The notes beneath the pieces are model-generated. The model was given only the letters and a program-made list of their open reading frames with translations, was not told the DNA's origin and did no database searches. The position numbers and the translations under genes are program-made. A stretch of DNA of 64,000 bases from Polaromonas sp. (lineage in GTDB: Bacteria; Pseudomonadota; Gammaproteobacteria; Burkholderiales; Burkholderiaceae_C), in the NCBI RefSeq assembly GCF_030689685.1, contig NZ_JAUYEY010000012.1:1-64000 (forward strand). The letters are read 5' to 3'. Below are positions 28,053 through 37,917 of the stretch, in pieces; position 1 is the stretch's first letter, and each line of letters begins with the position of its first letter.

Positions 28053-30623
28053 TCAGCCTAACAAGCGCTCGGGATTGGCATCCAGTTTGGCCAGTGCATC
28101 GCGCGTCGCACGCACGGTCAGCGCTTCGTCTTCGGTCGGCACCAACAGGCCGGCCTGCAAATAAGCCGCCAGCCGGCGCGCCTGGATCAGGAAGTTGCGG
28201 CCGTCGGCGGACGCAAACAAATGCAACTGCTTGCGGTCACTGCGCCAGGCGAACTGCACATGGCTGACCTGGCCATTGTGGTCCAGACTGAACCAGGCCC
28301 CGACTTGAAGCTCCTGCGCCCAGGCGCGCATGGCCTCGCTGGGCCGGCTGCCACCATCGGCAATGACCGCAAGGCCGGAGGCATCGATGCCAATCATCAT
28401 GACCAGGTTTTCAGTGTCCAGCGGCAGGTCGCCCACATCCTCGTCCGACAGATAGTCTTCCAGGTTGGCCAGCCGCTTGGCCATCTCGTCGATACGCTCG
28501 AGTGAGATGGCATCGGTTTTGGACATGAAGGCGTCAGCCAGCGTCTCGCTGATGATTTTGAGGTGCTGGTCCTGCACTAGCGTCGCCATGCCCAGCATGG
28601 ACATGCCCTGTCGCAGCAATTGAAGCAACTTGGGCAAATCGGCAATCACGCGCGCCCGGTCATTGCGGTTCGGCTTTGCGCTGGCAGCCCAGACCAGATC
28701 GGCCGCAGCCTGCTTGAGCGTGATCGTGTCATTGTGCTGGGGGCCATTTTTCATGGCGGCAATGGCCAGCGTTTCAGCCCATATCTTGAACAGGAATTCT
28801 CGAATTTCTTCGCGCACCGGCATGTCATTGAGCATGTTACGCATCTCAATGGTGTACTGGATGGCCATGGTCTCTTTTTGCTCTAGCTGCTGGGCCACCG
28901 TGACCACACGCGCGGCACTGCCCTGCTCGGAAAGAAACTTTGACAGGAATTTCTGGAATTCGTCGTAGACCAGTTGAAACACACGCCGGCCGGTCTCGGG
29001 ATACTGTTCGATCACCTGCACCACACGTTTGACTTCGATTTCAAGCGCGCTGCCCGACACCGTCGCGTCAAAGCCCAGGACGCAGGAGCCCATGCGGTCA
29101 ATCAGGCGGCGTGCCGGGTGCTGCAGGGAGCCAAAAAATTCGGGCTCGGAAATCGCCACGCGCAGCACCGGCATCTGCAGCCGGGCAAACCACACCCGGA
29201 CTGCGGGCGGAATCCGGTCTTCCGCCAAAATGCTCTGAAACATCAACGCCACGATTTCGATGGTGGCTTTTTCGCTCGATGTGGATGCCGCCTGTTTGAG
29301 CACGCTGGTGTGCTGGCGCAAGGCACCCGCTGCCTGCTCGACCTGCGCCACACCATAAATCTGGTCCGGCGCATCGACCATGGTGCCTTCGTAACTGTTG
29401 CCACCGCCGGACGACGTCCTGGCCAGGGCTTGGGCCAATTGCGGCGAGGGCTGCTGGGCACGGGTCTGGTCGAACTCGACGGCATGGTCGGACAACAGCC
29501 GCTTGAGGTGACCCATGACGCCCTGCGCCCGCATTCGCGCCCGCGCCAGCGGCGAGGTGCCGGTTTGCATACGGGTTTCATCCTGGATGTCGCGCCTGCC
29601 CGCAGCCTTTTCCGAGCTTGTCCCCTCGCGACCAGCCTTGGAACCACTACCACTACCACTACCACTACCACTACCACTACCAACGCCTGTGGACCCACGT
29701 CCAGGCCGTTCGGCGGAGTCGGCGCCGAAATTGCTCGCGCCACCTCCCCCGCCCGCACGCCCGGCGCCAGCCCCATTTGTTGGAGCAGATACAGAATCAC
29801 TCGCTGCATCCCAGCCGGTTTCAAGCTCGCCCCGCTGTCCGCCGGAGCCACCTGGCCCACCGTATCCGGGGCTGTCATCGGGATGTCGGCCGGGAGCCGA
29901 GGGCGTGGAGGTCCGCTCGCCCGACGCCATGCCCGCAGGCCTGGACAGCTTGGCCGCAGGCGCATTCGGAACCGCAGAAGGTGTGCGTTTGACCAGTGCC
30001 CGGCGGTCAATGTCCACCATGACGTTTTCCTTGATCAGGAATTCGTTGGCGGCTCGGTAGGCCTCCAGCAGATGTGCGGTCAGGCGTTGCTGGATCAGGT
30101 CCTGCACCGTGAGCCACAGCTCCCGCGACAGGGGGGCCAGCGTCCATTGTTCGACCAGGTTTTGCGACAGGACTTCGGGCCGCAAAATGTCTTCCTTGGC
30201 CAGTTCGAGAACCCCCTCCAGCCCCTGAATGCGCAGTCGCAGATCGTTGAGCTCCCAACTGGCGCTGTCCAGAAGACGCAGGGCCAGCCGCGAGGCGAGG
30301 ATCTTGTTCTCCATCACCTCATTGCCCATCAACTCGAATTTTCCGCTGTCCAGCGGCATGGAGGCAGTAGCCACTGGTGCAACCAGCGCTTTCTTCCAGG
30401 CCGCCATTGTGGCGTCAACCCAGATGGTTTCGTTTTCCTGGAACGACATCCAGCCGTCGCGGCGGTCTTGCATCTCGCGGGCGTTTCCGGCCACATCCAT
30501 CGCCGCGGACAAGCGGGCCTTGATGTCTGCGGCCAGCGTCGGCATCACACCTGCGGCACAGGCAACAAACTGCTCACGCGCCTGGCGAGCCAGACGAAGA
30601 TCCTCTTTGTTGTTTGTAGCCAC
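28053..30623 (-). CDS. DUF1631 family protein
   Basis: An 856-residue protein of unknown function typical of betaproteobacteria and some gammaproteobacteria. It starts with GTG (ATNNKEDLRLARQ). The first ~200 and last ~480 residues look helical and conserved. Between them, about residues 220-360, lies a low-complexity linker rich in Gly, Ser, Pro, including a (Ser-Gly)n run encoded by a hexanucleotide repeat. No catalytic motif or membrane helix is apparent; members contain a late PilZ-like part in some annotations, not verified here. It follows secF after 27 bases on the same strand. Confidence 0.85.
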   Translation of the reverse strand: MATNNKEDLRLARQAREQFVACAAGVMPTLAADIKARLSAAMDVAGNAREMQDRRDGWMSFQENETIWVDATMAAWKKALVAPVATASMPLDSGKFELMGNEVMENKILASRLALRLLDSASWELNDLRLRIQGLEGVLELAKEDILRPEVLSQNLVEQWTLAPLSRELWLTVQDLIQQRLTAHLLEAYRAANEFLIKENVMVDIDRRALVKRTPSAVPNAPAAKLSRPAGMASGERTSTPSAPGRHPDDSPGYGGPGGSGGQRGELETGWDAASDSVSAPTNGAGAGRAGGGGGASNFGADSAERPGRGSTGVGSGSGSGSGSGSGSKAGREGTSSEKAAGRRDIQDETRMQTGTSPLARARMRAQGVMGHLKRLLSDHAVEFDQTRAQQPSPQLAQALARTSSGGGNSYEGTMVDAPDQIYGVAQVEQAAGALRQHTSVLKQAASTSSEKATIEIVALMFQSILAEDRIPPAVRVWFARLQMPVLRVAISEPEFFGSLQHPARRLIDRMGSCVLGFDATVSGSALEIEVKRVVQVIEQYPETGRRVFQLVYDEFQKFLSKFLSEQGSAARVVTVAQQLEQKETMAIQYTIEMRNMLNDMPVREEIREFLFKIWAETLAIAAMKNGPQHNDTITLKQAAADLVWAASAKPNRNDRARVIADLPKLLQLLRQGMSMLGMATLVQDQHLKIISETLADAFMSKTDAISLERIDEMAKRLANLEDYLSDEDVGDLPLDTENLVMMIGIDASGLAVIADGGSRPSEAMRAWAQELQVGAWFSLDHNGQVSHVQFAWRSDRKQLHLFASADGRNFLIQARRLAAYLQAGLLVPTEDEALTVRATRDALAKLDANPERLLG
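29644..29682. repeat. Hexanucleotide tandem repeat (CCACTA)6.5
   Basis: Six perfect CCACTA units and a half unit lie inside the DUF1631 gene and encode alternating Ser-Gly on the minus strand. Because the unit is six bases, slippage would change linker length by two residues without shifting the frame. Confidence 0.92.
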
Positions 30624-30650
30624 AGCCGTGTCAGTTGTAAAACAGGCTGA

Positions 30651-31607
30651 TTACACCGTCGCTCCGGCATTGGGATCGTTCGGGTTGTCGTCCTTTTTCC
30701 CCGCAGCAGGCTTGACCAGGTCTTCCCGCTTGATGCCCAGCCACATGGCGATGGCCGCAGCCACAAACACCGAAGAATAAATACCAAACAAAATACCGAT
30801 GGTCAGCGCCAGCGCAAAATAAAACAGCGTCGGTCCACCGAATAGCAGCATCGACAGCACCATGATCTGGGTGGAGCCATGCGTGATGATGGTGCGACTG
30901 ATGGTCGACGTGATCGCGTTGTCGATGATCTCGGTGGTGTCCATCTTGCGGTAACGACGGAAGTTTTCGCGGATGCGGTCAAAAATCACCACGGACTCAT
31001 TGACCGAATAACCAAGAACCGCCAGCACCGCCGCCAGCACCGAAAGCGAAAACTCCCACTGGAAGAATGCAAAAAAGCCCAGGATGATGACAATGTCATG
31101 CAAGTTGGCAATGATGGCGGATACGGCATACTTCCACTCGAAGCGAAAAGCCAGGTAAATCATGATGCCGACCACCACCATGGCCAGCGCCTTCAGACCA
31201 TCCTGGGCCAGTTCTTCCCCGACCTGCGGACCCACAAATTCCGTGCGGCGCAGCACGATCTGCGGGTCCCCGGCCTTCAGGGCCTCCATCACCTTGTCAC
31301 TTTGTTGCGCGGTTGTCACGCCTTTTTGCGCCGGCAGGCGAATCATCACGTCACGCGCTGTGCCGAAATTTTGCACCTGAACATCTGTGAAACCGAGGCC
31401 GGCCACGGTGCTGCGGACCTTTTCAACATCGGCGGGCTGCGAGTAGCTGACTTCCATCACCGTGCCACCGGTGAACTCCACCGAAAGATGCAGGCCGCGC
31501 GAGAACAGAAAAAACACCGCCAAGGCAAAGGTGGTGAATGAAATCACGTTGAAGATCAGGGCATGCCGCATGAACGGGATGTCCTTGCGGATCTTGAAAA
31601 ATTCCAT
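30651..31607 (-). CDS. secF: Protein translocase subunit SecF
   Basis: A 318-residue inner-membrane protein with six expected helices and a periplasmic domain (LHLSVEFTGGTVMEVSY, the SecF signature). Later blocks DIVIILGFFAFFQ, YSVNESVVIFDRIREN and NAITSTISRTIITHGST are typical of SecF/RND-type translocase helices. With SecD it uses the proton gradient to help Sec-dependent export. It follows secD after 27 bases. Confidence 0.97.
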   Translation of the reverse strand: MEFFKIRKDIPFMRHALIFNVISFTTFALAVFFLFSRGLHLSVEFTGGTVMEVSYSQPADVEKVRSTVAGLGFTDVQVQNFGTARDVMIRLPAQKGVTTAQQSDKVMEALKAGDPQIVLRRTEFVGPQVGEELAQDGLKALAMVVVGIMIYLAFRFEWKYAVSAIIANLHDIVIILGFFAFFQWEFSLSVLAAVLAVLGYSVNESVVIFDRIRENFRRYRKMDTTEIIDNAITSTISRTIITHGSTQIMVLSMLLFGGPTLFYFALALTIGILFGIYSSVFVAAAIAMWLGIKREDLVKPAAGKKDDNPNDPNAGATV

Positions 31608-31634
31608 GGCGTCCTCTCCTTCTTGTTCTGTTGT

Positions 31635-33539
31635 CTAGCTCGCTGATGACGCCGATTTGCCGGACTTGGCAGGAACACCCGCGCTGCCGGCCGGCCGCCA
31701 CACCGTTCCAATGGACACGGATTTGAGCTTCTTTTGCCGACCGTACCAGAGATTGACCAGCCCGCGCGAGAAAAACACCGCCGAGAACATGCTGGTCAGG
31801 ATGCCGATCACATGCACCACCGCAAACCCGCGCACCGGCCCCGAGCCAAAGGCCAGCAAAGCCAGGCCGGCAATCAGCGTCGTGATGTTGGAGTCAAGAA
31901 TGGTGGCCCAGGCGCGTTCATAACCGGTATGAATGGCGGCCTGCGCCGACGCGCCGTTGCGCAACTCTTCGCGCACCCGCTCGTTGATCAACACGTTGGA
32001 GTCGATCGCCATGCCCAGGGCCAGCGCCATGGCGGCCATGCCCGGCAAGGTCAGCGTTGCCTGCAACATGGACAAAATCGCAACCAGCAACAACAGGTTC
32101 ACCGCCAGGGCCAGGCCCGAAAACAGCCCGAACAACATGTAATACGCGCACATGAAGGCCACGATCACCAGGAAACCCCAGGTCACGCTGTTGAAACCCT
32201 TGGCAATATTCTCTGCGCCCAGGCTGGGGCCGATGGTGCGCTCCTCGATGATTTCCATAGGGGCGGCGAGCGAACCGGCGCGCAGCAACAGTGCCAGGTC
32301 ATTGGCTTCAACCACGCTCATGGAACCAGAAATCTGGAAGCGGTTACCCAACTCGCTCTGAATGACCGGTGCCGTCAGCACCTCGCCCTTGCCTTTTTCA
32401 AACAGCACAATGGCCATGCGTTTTTTTACGTTTTCGCGGCTGGTGTCGCGCATGATGCGGCCACCTTTGGCATCCACCGTGAGGTCCACCTTGGGCTGCT
32501 GACTTTGTGAGTCAAAGCCGGGCTGAGCGTCGGTCAGGCTCTCACCGGTGATGATCACCTGCTTTTTGACGATCACGGCCCGGCCATCACGCTCAAGAAA
32601 ACGCTCCGAACCGAAAGGCACGGTCCCGGAACCCAGCTCGGCGGCGCGGCCTTCGCTGCTTTCATCGACCAAGCGCATTTCCAGTGTGGCCGTGCGGCCC
32701 AAGATGTCCTTGGCCTTGGCCGTGTCCTGCACACCAGGTAGCTGCACCACGATGCGGTCCAGGCCCTGCTGCTGGATCACCGGTTCTGCCACACCCAATT
32801 CGTTGATGCGGTTGTGCAAGGTGACCATGTTCTGCTTGAGCGCCTGCTCCTGCACCAAACGGGCCGCCTCCGGCTTGATACGCGCAACCACCTTGTACTC
32901 CGCGCCGTCCGGTGTATCGACCGATTGCAGATCGGGAAACTGGTCCAGGAGAATCCGCTTGGCGGCCTCCAACGTGGCCGTATCGCGGAGTTTGACCTCG
33001 ATGGTCTGGCCATTGCGGTTGATACCGCCGTGCCGGATGTTCTTCTCACGCAACACCAGGCGCAAATCGCCAGCCAGCGATTCCGCTTTTTTGGTCAACG
33101 CGGCCTGCATGTCCACCTGCAGCATGAAATGCACGCCGCCGCGCAAGTCCAGCCCCAGGTACATCGGACGGGAATTGAGCGCGGTCAGCCAGGCGGGCGA
33201 ACGCGATAACAAATTGAGGGCCACGATGTAGGAAGGCGAAGCCGGGTCGGGAGACAGCGCCCTTTCAATGGCGTCCTTGGCCTTGAGCTGCGTGTCGGTG
33301 TCACCAAAACGGGCCTTGACCGAGGTGGCGTCAAAAGTCACCGCATCGGGGGGGATGCCAGCGTCCTTCAAGGCCTGCTCCACGCGCGCGACGGTGCTGC
33401 TGTCGATCTTCACGCCGGGTTTGGCGCTGGACACCTGCACGGCAGGCGCCTCGCCAAAAAAATTCGGCAGCGTGTACAAAGCGGCAATCAACAAGGCGAC
33501 GACGATGATCGCGTACTTCCAGACCGGATAACGATTCAT
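31635..33539 (-). CDS. secD: Protein translocase subunit SecD
   Basis: A 634-residue partner of SecF. The N-terminal helix is MNRYPVWKYAIIVVALLIAALYTLPNFF-like, followed by the SecD signature LGLDLRGGVHFMLQVD, a large periplasmic P1 domain, then five more helices with AMALALGMAIDSNVLINERVREE. The start ATG at 33539 is the family start; a longer frame upstream has no support. It lies 79 bases after yajC. Confidence 0.97.
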   Translation of the reverse strand: MNRYPVWKYAIIVVALLIAALYTLPNFFGEAPAVQVSSAKPGVKIDSSTVARVEQALKDAGIPPDAVTFDATSVKARFGDTDTQLKAKDAIERALSPDPASPSYIVALNLLSRSPAWLTALNSRPMYLGLDLRGGVHFMLQVDMQAALTKKAESLAGDLRLVLREKNIRHGGINRNGQTIEVKLRDTATLEAAKRILLDQFPDLQSVDTPDGAEYKVVARIKPEAARLVQEQALKQNMVTLHNRINELGVAEPVIQQQGLDRIVVQLPGVQDTAKAKDILGRTATLEMRLVDESSEGRAAELGSGTVPFGSERFLERDGRAVIVKKQVIITGESLTDAQPGFDSQSQQPKVDLTVDAKGGRIMRDTSRENVKKRMAIVLFEKGKGEVLTAPVIQSELGNRFQISGSMSVVEANDLALLLRAGSLAAPMEIIEERTIGPSLGAENIAKGFNSVTWGFLVIVAFMCAYYMLFGLFSGLALAVNLLLLVAILSMLQATLTLPGMAAMALALGMAIDSNVLINERVREELRNGASAQAAIHTGYERAWATILDSNITTLIAGLALLAFGSGPVRGFAVVHVIGILTSMFSAVFFSRGLVNLWYGRQKKLKSVSIGTVWRPAGSAGVPAKSGKSASSAS

Positions 33540-33618
33540 GAGCGTGCTGTTCCTGGGAAACGAAGGGACTGGAGGGTCGGCGCCTGCCCACCCTGAAAAA
33601 ACGTTTTCTGTCTTCTGC

Positions 33619-33951
33619 TTACTTGATGCTGCCCTTGGGCAGAATCTGGACGATGGCGCTGCGCTGCAACTGGATTTCAACGCCAGTAGCGACTTCTACA
33701 CCCAGATATGCATCGCCCATCTTGGTGACCTTGCCAAGCAGGCCGCCGGCCGTCACCACTTCGTCGCCCTTGGCCAGTGCATCAATCATGGCGCGATGCT
33801 CCTTCTGTTTTTTCATCTGCGGGCGGATCATCACGAAATACAGCACTACAAACATCAGCACCAGCGGCAGCATGCTGGTCAGAGAAGACATCATGCCGCC
33901 CTCAGCAGCTACGGCAGGGGCGGTTTGGGCAAACGCGGAAGAAATAAACAC
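33619..33951 (-). CDS. yajC: Preprotein translocase subunit YajC
   Basis: A 110-residue single-span membrane protein, starting with GTG (FISSAFAQTAPAV) after a TGGAG ribosome-binding site about eight bases away. The helix LPLVLMFVVLYFVMIRP and the following QMKKQKEHRAMIDALAKGDEVVTAGG block identify YajC. It is first in yajC-secD-secF-DUF1631. The queA-tgt genes that often precede yajC are not here; the upstream gene is the indolepyruvate oxidoreductase. Confidence 0.95.
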   Translation of the reverse strand: MFISSAFAQTAPAVAAEGGMMSSLTSMLPLVLMFVVLYFVMIRPQMKKQKEHRAMIDALAKGDEVVTAGGLLGKVTKMGDAYLGVEVATGVEIQLQRSAIVQILPKGSIK

Positions 33952-34142
33952 GGCAAACTCCACAACAATAATCGGGCACCCCAGGTCACACCACGGGACG
34001 CAGAGAGCCTGATTGTATGCGGCCGGCCGCAGGTAAAAAGTTGTAACCCGCGTGAAGAGGGGGACTCTATGAGCGGCGTCAGGCTGCGCCGGCAAAAACC
34101 AGCGCTTTTTGGCTCAAGCCCCAGCGATGGGCTCAGCCGGGG

Positions 34143-37100
34143 TCAGGCGGCCATTTGCTGTTTGCCCGAAGTCGGCCGCCGGAAAGCGGCCAGCGCTTCG
34201 GCCCATTGCGGCTGGGCAAGGTCGACATGACGCGCCTTCACATGGCCGTATCCCTTGATGAGTTCCGGAATACGTGCAACTTCCACGGCCGCCGCATGAT
34301 TGCCAGCATCCAGGCTCTTGAGGATCTCTTCGATGCTGCCCTCGTACTGAACGATCAGCGCACGCTCCATCCGGCGTTCGTCGGTCCGACCAAACGGGTC
34401 CAGCGCGGTGCCACGCAGGCCCTTGAGTCTGGCCAGCCCCTTGAACGCGCTCAGCATCCAGGGGCCGAATTTCTGCTTTTGCAGCTCGCCTTTGTCGTTG
34501 GTTTTGGCAATCAGGGGCGGAGCCAGGTGGTAGTTGAGCTTGTAGTCGCCTTCAAACATCGCGCCGACTCTGTCATGGAAGCTGCGGTCGGTGTGCAGGC
34601 GCGCGACCTCGTATTCATCCTTGTAAGCCATCAGCTTGAACAAATATCTGGCGACCGCCTGGGTGAGTTGGGTCTTGCCCAGCGCCGATTCGGCCTGCTG
34701 CACGCGGCCCACGAAGCTTTCATAGCGCTTTGCATAGGCCGCATTTTGGTAGTCGGTCAGAAAGGCCACGCGGCGTGCCACCCATTCGGCCAGGCCATGG
34801 CGCGGAGCCGGCATGGCAATCACCTGCGCGGATGTCGACAGCCGGTCCACTGACGCCGGGTCATGGGCAGCGCGGCGGCCCCACTCAAAAGCAGTCTTGT
34901 TGTTGTCCACCGCCACGGCGTTGAGTTCGATGGCGCGCATCAGCGAGGCGTATTCCAGCGGGATCCAGCCCTTTTGCCAGGCATAGCCCAGCATCATGGG
35001 GTTGGTGTAGATGCTGTCGCCCATCAGTTGGGTGGACGCCGCATCGGCATTGAAGGCGCCCACACCTGTCACGCCCACCGCCTTGACGATTTCAGCGGCA
35101 CAGGCCTCGGCCGGGTTCTGCCAGTTGGCGTTGTGCACGAAGGCGGCTGTCGGCGTGCTGTATGAATTGAGCGCCACATGGGTGCGGCCCTCTCGCATGC
35201 GCAGCACCGTCTCCTTGCCGGCCGCCACGATCGGGTCGCAGCCGATGATCAGGTCGGCGCCGGCCATGCCGACGCGGGTAGTGCGGATGTCGTCCTGCGT
35301 CGCGCCAATCAGCACATGGCTCCAGGTGGCGCCGCCTTTTTGCGCGAGGCCACCGGCGTCCTGCGTGACGATGCCCTTGCCTTCGATGTGTCCGGCCATG
35401 CCCAGCAACTGGCCGATGGTGATGACCCCGGTGCCGCCAACGCCGGCCACCACGATGCCCCAGACCTTGCCGTTGACACCTTCGGCGCTCGGGATGCGCG
35501 GCTCCGGCAGGGCGCCCATCTCGAACGACGACGCGGCCTTACCTTTGGCCTTTTTCTTGAGCTGGCCGCCTTCGACGGTCACAAAACTCGGGCAAAAGCC
35601 CTTGAGGCAGGACATGTCCTTGTTGCAGGTGGACTGGTTGATCTGGCGCTTGCGGCCGAATTCGGTTTCCAGCGGCTCGACGCTCAGGCAGTTGGACTGC
35701 ACACCGCAGTCGCCGCAACCTTCGCAGACCAGCTCATTGATGACCACCCGGCGCGCCGGATCGACCATGCTGCCGCGCTTGCGGCGGCGGCGCTTTTCGG
35801 TGGCGCAGGTCTGGTCGTAAATGATGACGGTCGTGCCCTTGATGTCGCGGAACTGCCGCTGGATGGCGTCAAGTTCGTCGCGGTGGTGGATGGTCACGCC
35901 GTCTGGAAGCCGTGCATCCTGAGCCTGTCGAAGGGCGTCGTATTTCTCCGGCTCGTCGGTCACCACCACAATTTTCGCCGCCCCTTCGGCACGCATGGAC
36001 TGGGCAATCTGCACGACCGAGTGGCCCTCGGGCCGCTCGCCGACCTGCTGGCCGCCAGTCATGGCGACTGCGTCGTTGTAGAGAATCTTGTAGGTGATGT
36101 TGACACCGGCCGCAATCGACTGGCGCACGGCCAGTGAACCGCTGTGAAAATAAGTGCCGTCACCGAGGTTGGCAAAAATGTGCTGGTCGGTGGTGAAGGG
36201 TTGCTGGCCAACCCAGGGCACGCCCTCACCGCCCATCTGGGTGAAGCCGGAGGTGCTGCGGTCCATCCACAAAGCCATGAAATGGCAACCAATGCCGGCC
36301 ATGGCGCGCGAACCTTCGGGCACCTTGGTCGAGGTGTTGTGCGGACAGCCCGAGCAAAACCAGGGCTGGCGGTCGGCCTTGATTTCGAGCACTTGCAGCG
36401 AGCGCTCCTTGGCCTCCAGGATGGCCAGTTGCGCATCGAGGCGGGCCGTCATGGCGCTGTCCAGGCCCAGCTTGCGCACGCGCTGCGCAATCGCCTTGGC
36501 GATCAATGAGGGCGACAGGTCTGCATTGGCGCGCAGCAGGGTATTGGCCGTCGGGTTCGGCATGGACCACTCGCCGCCGCTGAAGTCGCCCTCGACCTCG
36601 TTGAACTTGCCATAGATGTTGGGACGCACGTCGGCGCGCCAGTTGTAGAGTTCTTCCTTGAGCTGGTACTCGATGACCTGGCGCTTTTCCTCCACCACCA
36701 GAATCTCCCGCAGGCCGGTCGCGAACTCGCGTGTGCCCTGGGCTTCCAGCGGCCAGACCACCCCGACCTTGTGCAGGCGGATGCCGAGCTGGCGGCAGGC
36801 CGCGTCGTCCAGGCCCAGGTCGATCAGAGCCTGACGCGTGTCGTTGTAGGCCTTGCCGCTGGCGATGATGCCGAAGCGGTCATTCGGGCCCTCGATCACG
36901 TTGTAGTTGAGCCGGTTGGCACGGATGTAAGCCAGCGCGGCATACCATTTGTAGTCGAAGAGGCGGGCTTCCTGATCCAGCGCGGCGTCAGGCCAGCGGA
37001 TGTGCACGCCGCCGGGCGGCATCTGGAAGTCGGTCGGCAGCTTGATTTGCACATGCTCAGGATCGATCATCGCGGTGGCACTGGACTCCACAATTTCCTG

Positions 37101-37742
37101 GATGGTCTTCATGCCCGCCCAGACGCCGGAAAAGCGACTCATGGCGAAAGCGTGCACACCCAGGTCAAGAATTTCCTGCACATTGGCCGGAAAAAACACG
37201 GGCAGGCCACAGGCCTTGAAGATGTGGTCGCTCTGGTGCGCCGCAGTCGAGCTTTTGGCAACATGGTCGTCGCCGGCCACCGCAATCACACCGCCCCAGG
37301 GCGTGGTGCCAGCCATGTTGGCATGTTTGAACACGTCAGAGCAGCGGTCCACGCCGGGCCCCTTGCCGTACCAGATGCCGAACACACCGTCGAACTTGTT
37401 GGTGCCGGGCGGTGAAAAACCCAGCTGCTGCGTGCCCCACAGCGCAGTGGCGGCGAGTTCTTCATTGACACCGGGCTGAAACACGATGTTCTGTGCCTTC
37501 AGGTAACTGGAAGCTTTCCAGAGTGACTGGTCATAGCCGCCCAGCGGGGAGCCACGGTAACCGCTGATGAAACCAGCGGTATTTTTACCCTGCAGGGCAT
37601 CACGCTGGCGCTGCAGCATGGGCAGCTTGACCAGCGCCTGAACGCCGCTCATGAAGGCCTGGCCATAGTCCAGGCTGTATTTGTCGTCGAGCGTGACAGT
37701 CTCGAGGGCCTTGCGAATGTGTTCAGGCAGGGGGGCGTTCAT
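34143..37742 (-). CDS. Fused indolepyruvate ferredoxin oxidoreductase
   Basis: A 1199-residue fused 2-oxoacid oxidoreductase acting on aryl pyruvates such as indole- or phenylpyruvate, giving acyl-CoA. In order: an N-terminal pyrimidine-binding domain (GFISGYRGSPLGGYDQS), a cysteine site FCSGCPHNTSTK near residue 463, the thiamine diphosphate domain (NLGDGTYFHSG to YNDAVAMTGGQ, about 525-560), a cysteine-rich Fe-S region CEGCGDCGVQSNC and CNKDMSCLKGFCPS (about 672-715), and the C-terminal gamma domain GVGGTGVITIGQLLG (about 765). Such single-chain forms occur in aerobic betaproteobacteria for aromatic amino acid use. A divergent Lrp-type gene is the likely regulator. Confidence 0.92.
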   Translation of the reverse strand: MNAPLPEHIRKALETVTLDDKYSLDYGQAFMSGVQALVKLPMLQRQRDALQGKNTAGFISGYRGSPLGGYDQSLWKASSYLKAQNIVFQPGVNEELAATALWGTQQLGFSPPGTNKFDGVFGIWYGKGPGVDRCSDVFKHANMAGTTPWGGVIAVAGDDHVAKSSTAAHQSDHIFKACGLPVFFPANVQEILDLGVHAFAMSRFSGVWAGMKTIQEIVESSATAMIDPEHVQIKLPTDFQMPPGGVHIRWPDAALDQEARLFDYKWYAALAYIRANRLNYNVIEGPNDRFGIIASGKAYNDTRQALIDLGLDDAACRQLGIRLHKVGVVWPLEAQGTREFATGLREILVVEEKRQVIEYQLKEELYNWRADVRPNIYGKFNEVEGDFSGGEWSMPNPTANTLLRANADLSPSLIAKAIAQRVRKLGLDSAMTARLDAQLAILEAKERSLQVLEIKADRQPWFCSGCPHNTSTKVPEGSRAMAGIGCHFMALWMDRSTSGFTQMGGEGVPWVGQQPFTTDQHIFANLGDGTYFHSGSLAVRQSIAAGVNITYKILYNDAVAMTGGQQVGERPEGHSVVQIAQSMRAEGAAKIVVVTDEPEKYDALRQAQDARLPDGVTIHHRDELDAIQRQFRDIKGTTVIIYDQTCATEKRRRRKRGSMVDPARRVVINELVCEGCGDCGVQSNCLSVEPLETEFGRKRQINQSTCNKDMSCLKGFCPSFVTVEGGQLKKKAKGKAASSFEMGALPEPRIPSAEGVNGKVWGIVVAGVGGTGVITIGQLLGMAGHIEGKGIVTQDAGGLAQKGGATWSHVLIGATQDDIRTTRVGMAGADLIIGCDPIVAAGKETVLRMREGRTHVALNSYSTPTAAFVHNANWQNPAEACAAEIVKAVGVTGVGAFNADAASTQLMGDSIYTNPMMLGYAWQKGWIPLEYASLMRAIELNAVAVDNNKTAFEWGRRAAHDPASVDRLSTSAQVIAMPAPRHGLAEWVARRVAFLTDYQNAAYAKRYESFVGRVQQAESALGKTQLTQAVARYLFKLMAYKDEYEVARLHTDRSFHDRVGAMFEGDYKLNYHLAPPLIAKTNDKGELQKQKFGPWMLSAFKGLARLKGLRGTALDPFGRTDERRMERALIVQYEGSIEEILKSLDAGNHAAAVEVARIPELIKGYGHVKARHVDLAQPQWAEALAAFRRPTSGKQQMAA

Positions 37743-37917
37743 CTTGTCTCCAGTCGTGGGGCTGAAACCGCCTTGTGGGCGGGGAAAGGCTGTTCACCGG
37801 GATAGGGCGCTGCTTCTTTATAGAGACAAAGTGTAGGCGCGATGAACAGATAAGTCTTTGCTTTCTATGCCCTGTTTCTCTAGCTCACAGAAAGATTCTT
37901 GCTCATAATCGCCAATT
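37743..37917. promoter_or_regulatory. Divergent promoter region between oxidoreductase and Lrp regulator
   Basis: 175 bases between divergent starts. It is AT-richer than its surroundings near 37815-37915, as expected for a promoter/operator region. Lrp/AsnC proteins usually bind here to control both genes. No single convincing palindrome was identified. Confidence 0.5.

Noticed and set aside
29641..29690. Tandem CCACTA repeat as a possible CRISPR
   Set aside because: Unit is six bases with no spacers and it is in frame within a gene.
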